From assembly GCA_009693435.1 (NCBI GenBank), contig SHXF01000028.1, positions 1 through 45,350 on the forward strand: DNA of 45,350 nucleotides, read 5' to 3'. Source of the DNA: Betaproteobacteria bacterium (GTDB taxonomy: Bacteria; Pseudomonadota; Gammaproteobacteria; Burkholderiales; SG8-39). Positions 1 through 8,239 of the stretch are shown here, piece after piece. Position numbers and translations under genes: made by a program. Under the pieces are notes generated by a model, which saw only the letters and a list, made by a program, of their open reading frames with translations, was not told the DNA's origin and did not search any database. The first letter of the stretch is position 1, and the number at the start of each line of letters is the position of its first letter.

Positions 1-67
1 GCACCAGAGTCCCCTCGAACAATTCTCCGCTTTCGCTTGTCATCTCGATTCCATCTCGCGTTGTCAT
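1..67 (-). CDS. 5' end of an unidentified gene running off the left edge
   Basis: An ATG on the minus strand opens an uninterrupted frame to the window edge, showing 22 residues that begin MTTRDGIEMTSESGELF. A purine-rich AAGAGAG lies just upstream, and the start is only 7 bases after the stop of the HD-domain gene, so it is probably the next gene of the same transcript. Too little is visible to assign a family. A chance open frame cannot be excluded. Confidence 0.45.
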   Translation of the reverse strand, partial: MTTRDGIEMTSESGELFEGTLV

Positions 68-74
68 AGCTCTC

Positions 75-848
75 TTAACGTACCAGCGCTCTAACCGTGG
101 ACCAGGTAGTACGGATATTTTTATAATTTTTCACAGGCTCTGAGGCGAACATCACCTGTTCCTCGCCGCCAGGCAGGCGCTTGACCGTGAAGCCGGCGGC
201 AACGAATTCCGGATACAGGCGATCGCGGCATTTTTCCAGGTAACAGCGGTCCGACATCTGCGCGATGATGTCCGCCGATCCGAGCAGGCTGCCGAGCAAC
301 CGGTGTATGGGCGACGGCACGCGGATGCTGTTGACCGGCGTCTCGTAACCCGTAAAGTGGATCAGTTGCGAGGCGATCTCCGCATTCTCCGGCATCCCCA
401 GGCGGTTGAAATAATCGCGCAGGAATACCGAGCCGATCGACACGTGATTCACGGTCAGTTCGGCGCCGTTCTTGTGAACCGCGTCATCGAGCCGCCGCAC
501 GTAGCCGCAGTCGTGGAACAGCGCGGTAATCACGCCCAGCTGAAAGAGGCCGGGGCCGATGGGCTCGGGACCGATACGGCCGCGCTGATAGCCATCGATC
601 AGCCGCGCCATGGCAAGCGTCACGTCGAGCACGTGCTGGATATCGTGATAGGCGGTGTCGCAGGCGTGATAGCCGGGCAGGGCACCGGCATACAGCAGAT
701 TGGCCTCGCGAAAGGCCTGATCGATCTGCAGCGTGGAGTCGTCACCGTAGAGATCCTGATAGATCCGGTCGACCTCGGCGTTGACCAGATCCGGGCTGGT
801 GGTGTCTATAGAACTCGATACGTCGAATTCGTTGCCGCGCAGTGCCAT
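75..848 (-). CDS. HD-domain metal-dependent phosphohydrolase-like protein
   Basis: The 257-residue protein carries an HD-type metal site: a histidine-rich stretch near residues 60-75 (YHDIQHVLDVT) followed about 40 residues later by the HD doublet in ALFHDCGY. HD proteins hydrolyse phosphate esters such as nucleotides or cyclic nucleotides, but the residues seen do not fix the substrate. No signal peptide or membrane segment is visible, so it should be cytoplasmic. The ATG at 848 is preferred over a TTG six codons upstream. It lies 127 bases downstream of mltB on the same strand, and that spacer holds two inverted repeats, so it may have its own promoter. Confidence 0.8.
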   Translation of the reverse strand: MALRGNEFDVSSSIDTTSPDLVNAEVDRIYQDLYGDDSTLQIDQAFREANLLYAGALPGYHACDTAYHDIQHVLDVTLAMARLIDGYQRGRIGPEPIGPGLFQLGVITALFHDCGYVRRLDDAVHKNGAELTVNHVSIGSVFLRDYFNRLGMPENAEIASQLIHFTGYETPVNSIRVPSPIHRLLGSLLGSADIIAQMSDRCYLEKCRDRLYPEFVAAGFTVKRLPGGEEQVMFASEPVKNYKNIRTTWSTVRALVR

Positions 849-874
849 TCCTGTTCTCTGTTCCAAGGCGTGGG

Positions 875-931
875 ACGAATGTTACAGCATTCGTGCATTT
901 TCTTGCGGTGTAACTGTGTACGATTGTTACA
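875..931. promoter_or_regulatory. Two inverted repeats upstream of the HD gene
   Basis: ACGAATG and CATTCGT (875-881, 888-894) form a perfect 7-bp stem with a 6-base loop. TGTAAC and GTTACA (909-914, 926-931) form a perfect dyad with an 11-base spacer. Both lie between the mltB stop and the HD-gene start. The second dyad has the size and spacing of a dimeric repressor site; the first could be a processing hairpin. No -35/-10 pair was recognised with confidence. Confidence 0.35.
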
Positions 932-975
932 TCGGGGAAAAAACGGCAATAAGTCGCGGCCAGCCGGACTGCTGC

Positions 976-2067
976 TCAGCGCTGCCCGTTTTTTTGCCAT
1001 TCTGCTTTTGCAGCCCTACCCAGTTCCATTACCGCGATGGCGTACATGCTGGAGCGATTGTAGCGGGTGAGACTGTAGAAATTCTGCAATCCCACCCATA
1101 GTTCGCTCGTCTGGCCGGGAGTTTCCAGTGCCACCAGCGCGCACAGTTGCTCCGCGGCGAGCGATTCAGCGGGCTGTACACCGAATTTGGCCAGTTCGGC
1201 GACCCGATAAGAGGGTTTGACGCCGGCTGCAGCCATTTTTTTCCAGTCTTCGCCGGTGGCCTGCGCTGGAGAGGCGATCGGGCCGCCTCGTTCCCAGCCG
1301 TGTTCCTTCAGGAAGTTGGCAACGCTGCCGATGGCGTCGCTGCTGTTGCCCGTCAGGTCGCGACGCCCGTCGCCGTCGAAATCAACCGCGTAACGCCGGT
1401 AGCTTCCCGGCATGAACTGCGGGATGCCGAAGGCGCCGGCGAATGAGCCTTTAGCGGCCAGCGCCTTCTCGAGAAAACCCGCCGCGCGCGGGTTTCCGGC
1501 GACAGACTCGCGGGTGAGCAGCAGAAATTGTTCGAGCTCACCGCGAAAAAACGCCGCGCGACGCGGATAGTCGAATGCCAGTGTGGTGAGGGCATCGATG
1601 ACGCGATAGGCACCCATGTTGCGGCCGTATATCGTTTCCACGCCGATGATGCCGACCACGATCTCCGGCGGCACGCCGAACTGATCGGCGGCGCGCGCCA
1701 GGTCCGCCGCATTCGTCCGCCAGAACTGCAGCCCCGCTTCGATGCGCGCCGGATTGTTGAACATGGCGCGATAGCTTTGCCATGATCGCACCGGCGCCCC
1801 GTCGGGCGGCGTCATGGCGCGCACCACCGAGGGCTGGAATTTCACCCGGCCGAACAATTTTTCCAGGTCGCGCCGGTCGAAACCATCGCGCTCGACCAGT
1901 TCGCCGATGAACTGGCGCACTTCGTCGCGCTGTGCGTAGGTCTGCGCCCTGGAGGCTGCGGGCAGCGATAGCACCAGGGCCGCGACCAGGATGCGCGTTG
2001 CACGGAAGAAGCGCGCCCGCGATGACGGCAGCAGGCCGGGCGAAGCGGGTTGGGGATGTCGCTTCAC
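976..2067 (-). CDS. mltB: Lytic murein transglycosylase B
   Basis: This 363-residue protein cleaves peptidoglycan between MurNAc and GlcNAc in the periplasm. The MltB-family signature GVETIYGRNMG contains the catalytic Glu, followed by the typical FAGAFGIPQFMPGSY and DFDGDGRRDL blocks. An N-terminal hydrophobic stretch ending near SRAQ acts as a signal peptide; no lipobox Cys is seen, so it is probably soluble or anchored by an uncleaved signal. The GTG start at 2067 overlaps the stop of the upstream transglutaminase gene by 4 bases (GTGA), implying translational coupling. Longer frames upstream lie inside that gene and lack a signal peptide. Confidence 0.93.
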   Translation of the reverse strand: MKRHPQPASPGLLPSSRARFFRATRILVAALVLSLPAASRAQTYAQRDEVRQFIGELVERDGFDRRDLEKLFGRVKFQPSVVRAMTPPDGAPVRSWQSYRAMFNNPARIEAGLQFWRTNAADLARAADQFGVPPEIVVGIIGVETIYGRNMGAYRVIDALTTLAFDYPRRAAFFRGELEQFLLLTRESVAGNPRAAGFLEKALAAKGSFAGAFGIPQFMPGSYRRYAVDFDGDGRRDLTGNSSDAIGSVANFLKEHGWERGGPIASPAQATGEDWKKMAAAGVKPSYRVAELAKFGVQPAESLAAEQLCALVALETPGQTSELWVGLQNFYSLTRYNRSSMYAIAVMELGRAAKAEWQKNGQR

Positions 2068-4031
2068 CTGTCCCGGCGTCGCGCGTTGAACTGTCGCACC
2101 AGGGATTTGAGTTTCGCTATCTCCTGTTTCACCGCGGCCGCGCCGCCGCGGCGCGGGCCGTAGCGCAATTCCGCATACAGCTCGCCGATGGCTGCGACTG
2201 CCTGGGCGCGATCGGGAAAGCGTTGCGCGACCCGGCCGGTGAAGGCCAGCGGCCCTTCTGCCGGGTCGCGCGGGCATCCGGAGCGATTCAGCCTGGCGCA
2301 GAACGCGAGCCAGACGCGCTGCACCGGGTCATCGAAACGTATGCGCCGCAGCAGCCACAACGCGATCAGTCCCAGCGTGCCCGCGACAGTCCAGAACAGG
2401 GCGATCGCCATGTTCTGCCACGAGGGCGTCGACATGCCGAAACGCGACAGCACTTCGCGCTGCCGGTCGGGGTTGTAGCCCAGCACCCACTGGTTCCAGC
2501 GGTTGCCGAGGGCTTCCCAGTTGTTGCGCATGGAACGCAGCCAGTCCATGTCGGCCCGGACAAACAGCGGCAAGGAGGCGCTCGCCGGCATCGAGGCGGC
2601 CAATCCGGCTTCCACCCGGATCGGATGGGCGGCGGCGGTGGGGTCGACGCGGATCCAGCCGCGATCGGCCAGCCAGATCTCCGCCCAGGCATGCGCGTCG
2701 GACTGGCGCACCACCATGTACTGGTCCACCGGGTTGAGTTCGCCTCCCTGGTAGCCGGTCACGATGCGCGCGGGGATGCCGGCGGCGCGCATCAGCACCA
2801 CGAAGCTCGAGGCGAAGTGCTCGCAGAATCCCTGCTTGGTGCCGAACAGGAATTCGTCCACGGTATGCTCGCCCAGCAAGGGCGGGCTCAGCGTGTATTC
2901 GAATTGCCCGGCACGGAAAAATTCGATGGCGCGGCGCAGGATGGCCGGGTGGTCTTCGCCGATGCTGCGCCGCCATTCCCTGCCCAGTTCGACCGCGCGC
3001 GGGTTGAAACCGCGTGGCAGCGCCAGCGCCGGCCGAATGTCCGCCGCCTCGTCTCCGCCCAAGCCGCGGAATTCGGTGTAGGAACGCATCTCGTAGCGGA
3101 TGCGATTGCGCACCGGCGGCAGCGACAGCAGCACGTAGTCGCTCGCCACGCGTGAATTGGGCGGCAGGCGTGCCGCGATCTCCAGCGCGAACAGCCAATT
3201 GCGGTTGTGCGGCTCGAGGGTTACTTCGTAGTCATAGGGCTTGCTGGTCGTCTCGAAGCGGAACTGGCCGCGGAAACGCAGGTCCCCCGGGGTCCAGGTG
3301 CGGCCGTCGAATTGCCAGAACACCGGTCCGCGCCAGTACAACTGCGGCGGCGGCGGCGGCGGGCCGTCGAATTTCACGCGAAAGGCGATGGCGTCCGACT
3401 GGGACAGGCTGCTGATGGCGCCGGGGGTCATGCTGTCCGATAGTCCGGTGATCCCCGAATAGGCATCCTGTGGCAGACCCCACAGCGGTCCCTGCACCCG
3501 CGGAAACAGGAAGAACAGCAGCAGCATCAGCGGGCCGGCCTGAGCCAGCATCAGGCCGGCGGTGCGCAGATTGTCCCGCAGCGGCCTCGAGGTGGCGTTG
3601 AAACCGACCAGCCCCGCGGTGATGACGATGAGGGTGACGAGCATCGTGACAGCGGTGGGTATCGTCTGCGAATAGAAGAAATTCGTGAGTGCGATGAAAT
3701 AGGCCAGAAAGGTGACGACGAACACATCGCGCATGGTGCGCAGTTCGAGGAGCTTGAGGGCGAGCAGGAGCACCAGCAGGGTGACGCCCGGATCCCTGCC
3801 GAATATGGTGCGGAAATTGAAGTACACGCCGGCCAGGGAACCGATGGCGAACACGAACAGGATCCAGCGATTCGGCAGCTTGAGATCGCGCCAGGCCAGA
3901 TAAGCGCGCCACATCAAGCAGACCAACGCCATGCCTGTGACCCACCACAGCAGTCGTCCGGTGTGGGGCGACACCGCCAGCGCCAGACCGGCGAAGAGCA
4001 TCAGCAGGTTGGGTAGCGGCAGCGATTTCAT
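2064..4031 (-). CDS. TgpA-like membrane transglutaminase (DUF3488 plus transglutaminase core)
   Basis: The 655-residue protein starts with several membrane helices (roughly residues 8-190), then a large periplasmic region with a transglutaminase core: the nucleophile in KQGFCEHFASSF, His in DAHAWAEIW, Asp in RVDPTAA. A further hydrophobic segment, MAIALFWTVAGTLGLIALWLL, lies before a C-terminal cytoplasmic tail. The family is associated with a periplasmic transglutaminase-fold activity (TgpA of Pseudomonas) and is usually encoded with MoxR and DUF58 proteins, as here. The ATG at 4031 overlaps the stop of the DUF58 gene (ATGA), and the stop overlaps the mltB start. Confidence 0.92.
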   Translation of the reverse strand: MKSLPLPNLLMLFAGLALAVSPHTGRLLWWVTGMALVCLMWRAYLAWRDLKLPNRWILFVFAIGSLAGVYFNFRTIFGRDPGVTLLVLLLALKLLELRTMRDVFVVTFLAYFIALTNFFYSQTIPTAVTMLVTLIVITAGLVGFNATSRPLRDNLRTAGLMLAQAGPLMLLLFFLFPRVQGPLWGLPQDAYSGITGLSDSMTPGAISSLSQSDAIAFRVKFDGPPPPPPQLYWRGPVFWQFDGRTWTPGDLRFRGQFRFETTSKPYDYEVTLEPHNRNWLFALEIAARLPPNSRVASDYVLLSLPPVRNRIRYEMRSYTEFRGLGGDEAADIRPALALPRGFNPRAVELGREWRRSIGEDHPAILRRAIEFFRAGQFEYTLSPPLLGEHTVDEFLFGTKQGFCEHFASSFVVLMRAAGIPARIVTGYQGGELNPVDQYMVVRQSDAHAWAEIWLADRGWIRVDPTAAAHPIRVEAGLAASMPASASLPLFVRADMDWLRSMRNNWEALGNRWNQWVLGYNPDRQREVLSRFGMSTPSWQNMAIALFWTVAGTLGLIALWLLRRIRFDDPVQRVWLAFCARLNRSGCPRDPAEGPLAFTGRVAQRFPDRAQAVAAIGELYAELRYGPRRGGAAAVKQEIAKLKSLVRQFNARRRDR

Positions 4032-5167
4032 GCGGCGCGCCCTTTCACGCCAGAGGTGACGACGTTCGAGGCGGGCTCGCCGGAACCCGCTTGCGGGTCG
4101 TTTCTGGAACCCGCTTGCGGGTTGGTGTTGGAACGCGCTTGCGCGTTGTTGCTGGAACCCGCTTGCGGGCTGTTGCTGGAACCCGCTTGCGGGTTGCCGA
4201 ACAGCGCCAGTTCCTTCAGGCACTGATGCAGGTATGCGTCGCCCGTGCCCATGGCTGAAGATTCGCCAACTTCGACGCCGGGCAGCTTGAGGCCGAAGCG
4301 CAGGCCGCGCTCCTCGGCGAGCAGTGCCCAGCGCGTCAGACGGGACAGCTTCGCTTCCAGCGGCAGATGGTCCGGGAGAGCCGCAAAATCGAACCACAAT
4401 TCAGAGGCGGCGCGTCCGGAAAACAGCTTGGTCAGCATCACATCGCTGCGTGCCACGGCCTTCCAGGCGATGTGGCGCGGCGAGTCGCTGTCCTGATAGG
4501 GGCGCAGACCGGAAAAATCATCGGTGCCGACGCCGGCGTTGACGGCATCGCCCATGTCGGGGCGCGCCACCGGCTCGGGGAGGCCCGCCGCATCCGGTTT
4601 GGGATAGACCAGCGTCATCATGTCCGGTTGCACGTAGCTCCAGGCGCGAAAAAATCCCAGCGGAAAGCGCGTCTCGATGGTGACCCTGTCCAGCGCCAGC
4701 CAGCCGCGCGCGGCAGCCTTCACCGGTACTGCCACATCGGTGACGCGCGATGCGGGCACGTCGGTTTCGACCCGCTGGTCGCCGCATTTCAGCGCTATGG
4801 AATAGCGGTCCACGTGGCCGCGATTGTCGAGAAAAAGATGGAACTGCGCGGTGTCGCCGGCGAACACCGGCGCGACCTTGCCCGCGCTGATATGCAGGTG
4901 TGCAAGGTTGCGAAACGTATGCAGGATCGCCACCAGCGCCATGCCGGCCAGCAGGAAGGTGAGGATGAAGCCGAGGCTCAGTGTGTAGTTGATCGAACCG
5001 AGCAGCATCAGCAGCAGCGCCACGGCGAAGGTCAGGCCCTGGCGGGTCGGCAGGATATACACGCGCCGCTGTGACAGGAAAATGGTCCCCGGCTCTGGAC
5101 CGTGCCGCCCCTTGAACCAGGTGATGAACTGGTACAAGCGCGAGTACTGCAGGGCGCGCGCGAACAA
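4028..5167 (-). CDS. DUF58 domain protein with a repeat-derived C-terminus
   Basis: The protein has about 379 residues. Two adjacent hydrophobic segments near the N-terminus (LTFAVALLLMLLGSINYTLS and the following helix) are followed by a DUF58 region with the typical FSGLRPYQDSDSPRHIAWK motif. DUF58 proteins accompany MoxR AAA+ ATPases and are thought to act as their membrane partners. The start is uncertain: no ATG lies near the expected N-terminus, and the TTG at 5167, 8 bases after the moxR stop, is the best candidate. The last 45 residues are made of five NPQAGS-like octapeptides encoded by 24-bp hairpin repeats and are probably not part of the fold. Confidence 0.85.
   Translation of the reverse strand: MFARALQYSRLYQFITWFKGRHGPEPGTIFLSQRRVYILPTRQGLTFAVALLLMLLGSINYTLSLGFILTFLLAGMALVAILHTFRNLAHLHISAGKVAPVFAGDTAQFHLFLDNRGHVDRYSIALKCGDQRVETDVPASRVTDVAVPVKAAARGWLALDRVTIETRFPLGFFRAWSYVQPDMMTLVYPKPDAAGLPEPVARPDMGDAVNAGVGTDDFSGLRPYQDSDSPRHIAWKAVARSDVMLTKLFSGRAASELWFDFAALPDHLPLEAKLSRLTRWALLAEERGLRFGLKLPGVEVGESSAMGTGDAYLHQCLKELALFGNPQAGSSNSPQAGSSNNAQARSNTNPQAGSRNDPQAGSGEPASNVVTSGVKGRAA
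4082..4201. repeat. Five 24-bp hairpin repeats inside the DUF58 gene
   Basis: Five consecutive 24-bp units start at 4082, 4106, 4130, 4154 and 4178. Each begins GGAACCCGCTTGCGGGT, a 5-6 bp stem closed by a CTTG tetraloop. Unit 3 (4130) carries C to G at 4135 and G to C at 4144, the two partners of one base pair, so pairing is kept while the encoded peptide changes from PQAGS to AQARS. The period of 24 keeps the host gene in frame. Confidence 0.9.
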
Positions 5168-5174
5168 GCGGCGC

Positions 5175-6095
<921 letters not shown>

Positions 6096-6152
6096 GCAAT
6101 GCCCGGGGGGTGTCTTTGAAAGTGCGCCAGTTTACTGGATTCCGCTATGATG

Positions 6153-6206
6153 GATGCAACGCATTTGTGCGATGCAACGCATTTTTACGACGCAGCGCAT
6201 TTCTGC
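6153..6206. repeat. Three 18-bp tandem repeats
   Basis: Units at 6153-6170, 6171-6188 and 6189-6206 follow the pattern GAYGCARCGCATTTNTNC. In the first two, ATGC and GCAT flank AAC, so each unit carries a small palindrome. The array lies in the divergent spacer between moxR and the deacetylase gene, about 100 bases upstream of the latter's start. Confidence 0.85.
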
Positions 6207-6306
6207 GCGGCAACCTGGCATCACGGCCCCGCATTGACGGGCAGCGCTCAAGTGCGCTTGAGCGAAACCTGGCGCCGATGGCGCGAGAAAACGGACGATT
6301 CGGAAG

Positions 6307-7230
6307 ATGACTACTGCCTTCATCACCCATCCCGATTGCTTCAAGCACGATATGGGCGCCTACCACCCGGAGCAGCCGGCGCGACTGTCGGCAATCGAAG
6401 ACCAGATGATCGCGTCGGGCATCGCGGGGCTGGTCGAGCGCTACGATGCGCCGCGCGCCGCCATGACGGAGTTGACGCGCGTGCATCCCGAGGCGTATGT
6501 CGATTCGATTTACGCCGCGTCGCCGGAGCACGGCATTGCGCACCTGGATCCCGACACGGCGATGTGTCCCTACACCTGGGACGCGGCGCTGCATGCCGCG
6601 GGCGCCGGCGTGCTCGCCACCGATCTCGTGATCTCACAGGGCGCGGCGAATGCTTTTTGCAGCGTGCGTCCCCCGGGCCACCATGCCACCCGCATTCGCG
6701 CAATGGGTTTCTGCTTCTTCAACAACATCGCGGTGGCGGCGATGCATGCGCTGGAACACCACGGCCTGTCGCGCATCGCCATCGTCGATTTCGATGTGCA
6801 CCATGGCAATGGCACGGAGGAAATTTTCTCGGACGACGAACGGGTGGTGATGGTGGGTACGTTCCAGCACCCGTTTTATCCCTACAGTGGCGCGGAGGAT
6901 GCGGCGCGCAACATCCTGAACGTGCCGCTGCCGGCCGGCAGCGGCGGGCAGGCGCTGCGCCAGGCGGTGGAGCAGGTGTGGCTGCCTGCGCTGGAGGCAC
7001 ACCAACCCGAGATGCTGTTCATCTCCGCCGGCTTCGACGCCCACGTCGAAGACGACATGGCCGGGCTGCGTTTCACCGAAGCCGACTACGCCTGGGTCAC
7101 GGCGCAACTCAAGGATGTCGCCGCGCGCCACGCCAGCGGGCGCATCGTGTCGATGCTGGAAGGCGGCTACGCGCTGTCGGCGCTGGGCCGCAGCGTCGTT
7201 GCGCATATCCGGGTGTTGAGCGGCCTGTAG
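6307..7230 (+). CDS. Histone-deacetylase-family (AcuC/class II-like) zinc hydrolase
   Basis: The 307-residue protein carries the full arginase/deacetylase signature: RPPGHHA with tandem His125-His126, DFDVHHGNGT with zinc ligands Asp163 and His165, SAGFDAH with Asp244, and a C-terminal EGGYALSALG holding the transition-state Tyr. Bacterial members deacetylate small molecules such as acetylpolyamines or acetyl-lysine proteins; the substrate cannot be read here. Length matches the family and there is no signal peptide, so it is cytoplasmic. It is divergent from moxR and followed at 156 bases by a DUF1304 gene. The ATG follows the purine-rich sequence GGAAG. Confidence 0.93.
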   Translation: MTTAFITHPDCFKHDMGAYHPEQPARLSAIEDQMIASGIAGLVERYDAPRAAMTELTRVHPEAYVDSIYAASPEHGIAHLDPDTAMCPYTWDAALHAAGAGVLATDLVISQGAANAFCSVRPPGHHATRIRAMGFCFFNNIAVAAMHALEHHGLSRIAIVDFDVHHGNGTEEIFSDDERVVMVGTFQHPFYPYSGAEDAARNILNVPLPAGSGGQALRQAVEQVWLPALEAHQPEMLFISAGFDAHVEDDMAGLRFTEADYAWVTAQLKDVAARHASGRIVSMLEGGYALSALGRSVVAHIRVLSGL

Positions 7231-7342
7231 GAAACGACGCAAAGCACGACGCAAAAACGACGCAAGAACGACACAAGAACGACGCGAAGAACGACGCGAA
7301 GAACGACACAAAGCACGACTCAAAGCACGACACAAAGCGTCG
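7231..7342. repeat. Degenerate 10-12 bp tandem array between two genes
   Basis: About nine imperfect units of the type AACGACGCAAAG start immediately after the deacetylase stop. Middle units are 11-12 bp and differ mainly by G/A and C/A changes. The array fills most of the 156-base gap before the DUF1304 gene. One frame would encode repeated NDAK-like peptides, but no start or codon signal supports translation. Confidence 0.85.
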
Positions 7343-7385
7343 CCGCGCGGCTTGATGAAGCAACGGAAAATCGGGAGGAGTCGTC

Positions 7386-7742
7386 ATGAATACCGCCGCA
7401 AACATCGCAGTGGCTGTGGTCGCTTTGCTGCACGCGTATTTTCTGGTGCTGGAAATGTTCCTCTGGGACACGCCGTACGGGCGACGCACCTTCGGCCTCA
7501 AGCCGGAGTACGCGACGGCGTCGAAGTCGCTGGCGGCGAACCAGGGCTTGTACAACGGTTTTCTTGCGGCGGGTCTTGTCTGGGGATTGCTGCAAGGACC
7601 CGGCGGGGCGCCGGTCAAGGTGTTCTTCCTCGCCTGCGTGGTGGTGGCGGGCATCTTCGGCGGCTTTACGGCGAGCCGCAAGATACTCTGGGTGCAGGCA
7701 TTGCCCGGGGTCATCGCCCTGGCGCTGGTCGTGTCATCCTGA
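7386..7742 (+). CDS. DUF1304 family small membrane protein
   Basis: The 118-residue protein contains about four hydrophobic segments (AANIAVAVVALLHAYFLVLE, the NGFLAAGLVWGLL region, VFFLACVVVAGIFGG, LPGVIALALVV) and the conserved LEMFLWDTPYGRRTFGL and AANQGLYNGFLA motifs of DUF1304 inner-membrane proteins. No biochemical function is established for the family. GGGAGG sits 7 bases before the ATG, a strong ribosome binding site. The stop is followed 14 bases later by copy A of the 66-80 bp dispersed element. Confidence 0.9.
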   Translation: MNTAANIAVAVVALLHAYFLVLEMFLWDTPYGRRTFGLKPEYATASKSLAANQGLYNGFLAAGLVWGLLQGPGGAPVKVFFLACVVVAGIFGGFTASRKILWVQALPGVIALALVVSS

Positions 7743-7756
7743 GAGCTATAAGCACG

Positions 7757-7833
7757 ACAATTCGTCAAATTTTATTGACGAGGAGGCGGTAATACGGACA
7801 TCTGCGCAGTACCTGATTATCAAAAAAAATAAT
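7757..7833 (+). repeat. Dispersed 66-80 bp element, copy A
   Basis: The 66-base body runs from ACAATTC at 7757 to TTATCA at 7817-7822, followed by a hairpin ATTAT-(CAAAAAAA)-ATAAT at 7816-7833. By hand it matches the reverse complement of copy D at 38 of 66 positions without gaps, best at CG.TAATACG (7787-7796). It fills the convergent spacer between the DUF1304 and ferredoxin genes, ending 2 bases before the ferredoxin stop codon. It could act as a bidirectional terminator. Confidence 0.7.
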
Positions 7834-7835
7834 GA

Positions 7836-8138
7836 CTACGCGTTGTCGCCCGCCCCCGCTGCCGGGCTGCCCATCGATTCCAGGTTCGAGGGTTTGGTCC
7901 CGTCGATGATGCCGGGCAGGTCGGTATCGGTGACGTGGATGTAGACTCCGATCCCGTCCCGGCGCATGTTGGGGCCGTACTCGCACAAGCCCAGGCATTT
8001 GCGCCGGCGCACTTCAACCGCCCCGCCGGCCAGTTGCTCCAATTTGTCGGCCAGCAGGCGCGATCCGCGTCCGCCGCAGGAGACGTCGCCGGCCTGTCTT
8101 TCATTGACGCAAACGAAAACTCGCGGCGGTCCTGCCAT
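7836..8138 (-). CDS. Thioredoxin-like [2Fe-2S] ferredoxin
   Basis: The 100-residue protein has the cysteine pattern of the thioredoxin-fold 2Fe-2S ferredoxins: Cys10 in VFVCVNERQ, Cys21 in DVSCGGRG, then Cys48 and Cys52 in RKCLGLCEYGP. It ends with a typical YIHVTDTDLPGIID segment. Members act as small electron carriers or cluster-binding subunits. The ATG at 8138 gives the usual length. It lies about 100 bases downstream of the amidohydrolase on the same strand, so it may be the last gene of the TRAP/amidohydrolase transcript. The partner enzyme is unknown. Confidence 0.88.
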   Translation of the reverse strand: MAGPPRVFVCVNERQAGDVSCGGRGSRLLADKLEQLAGGAVEVRRRKCLGLCEYGPNMRRDGIGVYIHVTDTDLPGIIDGTKPSNLESMGSPAAGAGDNA

Positions 8139-8239
8139 TGCGACATCCGGGCCTGAAGAAAAGCTGTGTGGAGAAAAAGCGCGGCGGTGGCGAATCGCCA
8201 GACGGGCGCCTGATGCAGGAGCGGCGCGCGATCCCGATG

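Noticed and set aside
1932..3155. Long plus-strand frame opposite mltB and the transglutaminase gene
   Set aside because: Composition is Arg/Gln/His/Ala-rich without motifs, typical of an antisense frame in GC-rich DNA; both minus-strand genes are well supported.
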